From the NCBI GenBank assembly GCA_009908885.1, contig JAAAOL010000295.1, forward strand, positions 1 to 7,006: DNA of 7,006 nucleotides. The letters run 5' to 3'. Origin of the DNA: Bacteroidota bacterium (GTDB lineage Bacteria; Bacteroidota; Rhodothermia; Rhodothermales; JAAAOL01). Positions within the stretch are counted from its first letter, which is position 1. Each line of letters begins with the position of its first letter. A program made the position numbers and the translations under genes. A model generated the notes under the pieces. It was not told where the DNA came from. It was given only the letters and a program-made list of their open reading frames with translations, and did not search any database. This document shows, one piece after another, positions 5,873 to 7,006 of this stretch.

Positions 5873-6808
5873 ATGCTACGCGTTGCGGTCTGTCTCGGCG
5901 TGCTGCTGCTACTCGGGCCTGCGACCCGGGCCCAAGATTCCACGATGATCGGACATGATGGGCGGGCTGCCGTCCTGCATCCGCGCGCTGCCCCGACCGT
6001 CTCGGAACCGGATTCCACCTGGGTGCCGGACGTGCCCGGCGGATACGTCCTCGACGCGCTGCGGCCGACTCCCCCTCGCATCGTCCCTATCACGCATCAC
6101 GGCACGTCCATCACCGTCAGCTACCGGGCGGAGCAACTCCTTTCCGATGAGGCCACGTGGCGGGCGATGCACTGGAAAGACTGGGACGCCGTCCCGCAGG
6201 AGATCTTCACTCCCGCCGTGCGCAATCAGCAAAACGCGTACCGGCACGTGCTCCGTCCGGCCCTGTGGGAGACGATGGAGGCGCAGGACTGGGATCTCGT
6301 GCCGGGACTCGTCCGGGCCGCTGCTTTCCTCCGCATGGCCGAGGTGGCGGCCGCGCGCGAACGCCTCCCCATTCAGCACGCGGGCGACTGGATGAAGGCC
6401 CTCGCCGTGCTCGAAAGCTTTCTGGATCATCGCGCCGTGCACCGCAAGGATGGCAACGTAGACCTCGGGCTGTACCAGCACTCCGCCTGGGCGCGGGCCT
6501 GGCTGTCGCATCACCCGGACTTCTACGGACTGCCCGACAGCGCGTACTTCAATCCGTGGATTTCGACCCGGGCCGCGGCCCGGCTGCTCAAGCAGAACCT
6601 CATCGACACCTGGATGGATGTGGAGACGGGCGTGCTGGCCTACAACACCGGCTTGCGGGAGGCGCAGAAGCGGTCCCCGGAGACCATGCGATACCGCGAC
6701 CTGTTGTACGACCGCTACGTGCGCTATATTCAGCAACCGCGGAGCTGGCCCTCGTGGTCCGCCATACGCAACATGGTAGAGGAGGGGCGTATCTTGGAAG
6801 GGGAGTAG
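5873..6808 (+). CDS. Exported lytic transglycosylase-like protein
   Basis: 311 residues. Residues 1-20 are a signal peptide (MLRVAVCLGVLLLLGPATRA, then QDST), so it acts in the periplasm or outside. There is no lipobox. Residues 40-170 are a poorly recognised, mainly helical region with DWDxVP at 103-108 and again at 139-144. The C-terminal part matches the lysozyme-fold plan of soluble lytic transglycosylases: VLESF with candidate catalytic E181, HRAVHRKDG, then DLGLYQ (197-202, the GLxQ motif), a NPWISTRAAARLLKQNL helix (227-243) and AYNTG (256-260). Such enzymes cleave the MurNAc-GlcNAc bond of peptidoglycan with 1,6-anhydro product formation. The match is at motif level, so activity is inferred; a structural or binding role is an alternative. 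The ATG at 5873 starts directly with the signal peptide; only a weak GAG precedes it. It follows the methyltransferase after a 216-bp spacer and probably has its own promoter. Confidence 0.65.
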   Translation: MLRVAVCLGVLLLLGPATRAQDSTMIGHDGRAAVLHPRAAPTVSEPDSTWVPDVPGGYVLDALRPTPPRIVPITHHGTSITVSYRAEQLLSDEATWRAMHWKDWDAVPQEIFTPAVRNQQNAYRHVLRPALWETMEAQDWDLVPGLVRAAAFLRMAEVAAARERLPIQHAGDWMKALAVLESFLDHRAVHRKDGNVDLGLYQHSAWARAWLSHHPDFYGLPDSAYFNPWISTRAAARLLKQNLIDTWMDVETGVLAYNTGLREAQKRSPETMRYRDLLYDRYVRYIQQPRSWPSWSAIRNMVEEGRILEGE

Positions 6809-6810
6809 CA

Positions 6811-6842
6811 GCCCTGGTGGCCTCGCCCGAATCGCGCAGGGC
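6811..6842 (+). other. Weak inverted repeat after the transglycosylase-like gene
   Basis: GCCCTG (6811-6816) and CAGGGC (6837-6842) can form a 6-bp stem around a 20-base loop, starting 2 nt after the stop codon. A GGAAAAG follows but no T run, so termination is doubtful. The loop is long and the pairing could be chance. Confidence 0.2.
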
Positions 6843-6908
6843 CGGAAAAGCGACGGTGTATGGTCGAGGACGTTATCGCCGAGCGTGTTCCGCCCATGCG
6901 TGGGCCGG

Positions 6909-7006
6909 ATGACACCACGGTGGCACAGCGGGTTCGTACGATACCTGCGTACGTCTTCGGAACGCATGGCCAGGTTCTTCGGGTATGAGCACCGCCCCAC
7001 CGCTTT
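6909..7006 (+). CDS. Possible gene start running off the right edge, unknown
   Basis: A frame opens at the ATG at 6909 and is still open at the window end (32 codons, beginning MTPRWHSGFVRYLRTSSERM). In the same frame an ATG at 6966 gives MARFFGYEHRPTA. A different frame has ATG at 6985 (MSTAPPL), whose ATG overlaps the TGA of a 42-codon frame that starts at 6860. None has a ribosome binding site and the visible stretch is too short to identify a family. Some gene probably begins here, but which start is real, if any, cannot be decided from this window. Confidence 0.25.
   Translation, partial: MTPRWHSGFVRYLRTSSERMARFFGYEHRPTA

Noticed and set aside
5909..7000. A 363-residue open frame on the minus strand
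   Set aside because: It is antisense to the transglycosylase-like gene, which has a signal peptide and ordered catalytic motifs. The antisense product is low in recognisable structure and lacks a convincing start.

Overview
This 7 kb window is GC-rich chromosomal-type DNA, apparently from a Bacteroidota-like or Rhodothermota-like bacterium; Acidobacteriota and Gemmatimonadota remain possible. The evidence is the gene content: an ECF sigma factor of the 'ECF-like' class next to a Ser/Thr kinase fused to TPR repeats, and an exported protein with 'FDP'-type SBBP beta-propeller repeats. Shine-Dalgarno sites are also scarce, with only one convincing case. I see no rRNA, tRNA, CRISPR array, insertion sequence, phage gene or plasmid gene. 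The taxonomic placement is inference, not a match.

Left half (1-3666), minus strand. At the left edge is the N-terminal part of an exported SBBP-repeat protein, which runs out of the window. Upstream of it lies an 805-residue transmembrane Ser/Thr protein kinase: an N-terminal cap, a complete kinase domain, one membrane helix, then a large TPR domain placed outside the cytoplasm. Upstream of the kinase, 89 bp away, is a 192-residue ECF-type sigma factor. A plausible sigma70-type promoter (TTGCTT-N17-TATCAT) precedes it. Sigma factor and kinase look like a linked regulatory pair, with a possible weak terminator between them.

Right half (3825-7006), plus strand. Divergent from the sigma factor is a 79-residue single-pass membrane protein with a charged, probably helical tail. 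It is followed 59 bp later by a 510-residue SAM-dependent methyltransferase that I place in the family with a methyltransferase regulatory domain, related to the Rickettsia-type protein lysine methyltransferases. A 216-bp spacer then carries alternative hairpins, three 13-bp-periodic GCACGT repeats and a 12-bp perfect palindrome. After it comes a 311-residue exported protein with the hallmarks of a lytic transglycosylase-like (lysozyme-fold) domain. The last ~200 bp hold no secure gene; a possible gene start runs off the right edge.

How the genes may work together: the kinase and sigma factor form a signalling/transcription module, while the membrane protein, methyltransferase and transglycosylase point to the cell envelope. 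No sequence feature links the two halves directly except the shared divergent intergenic region. The window looks like ordinary core or lineage-specific chromosome; I do not see a clear new defence or mobile system.
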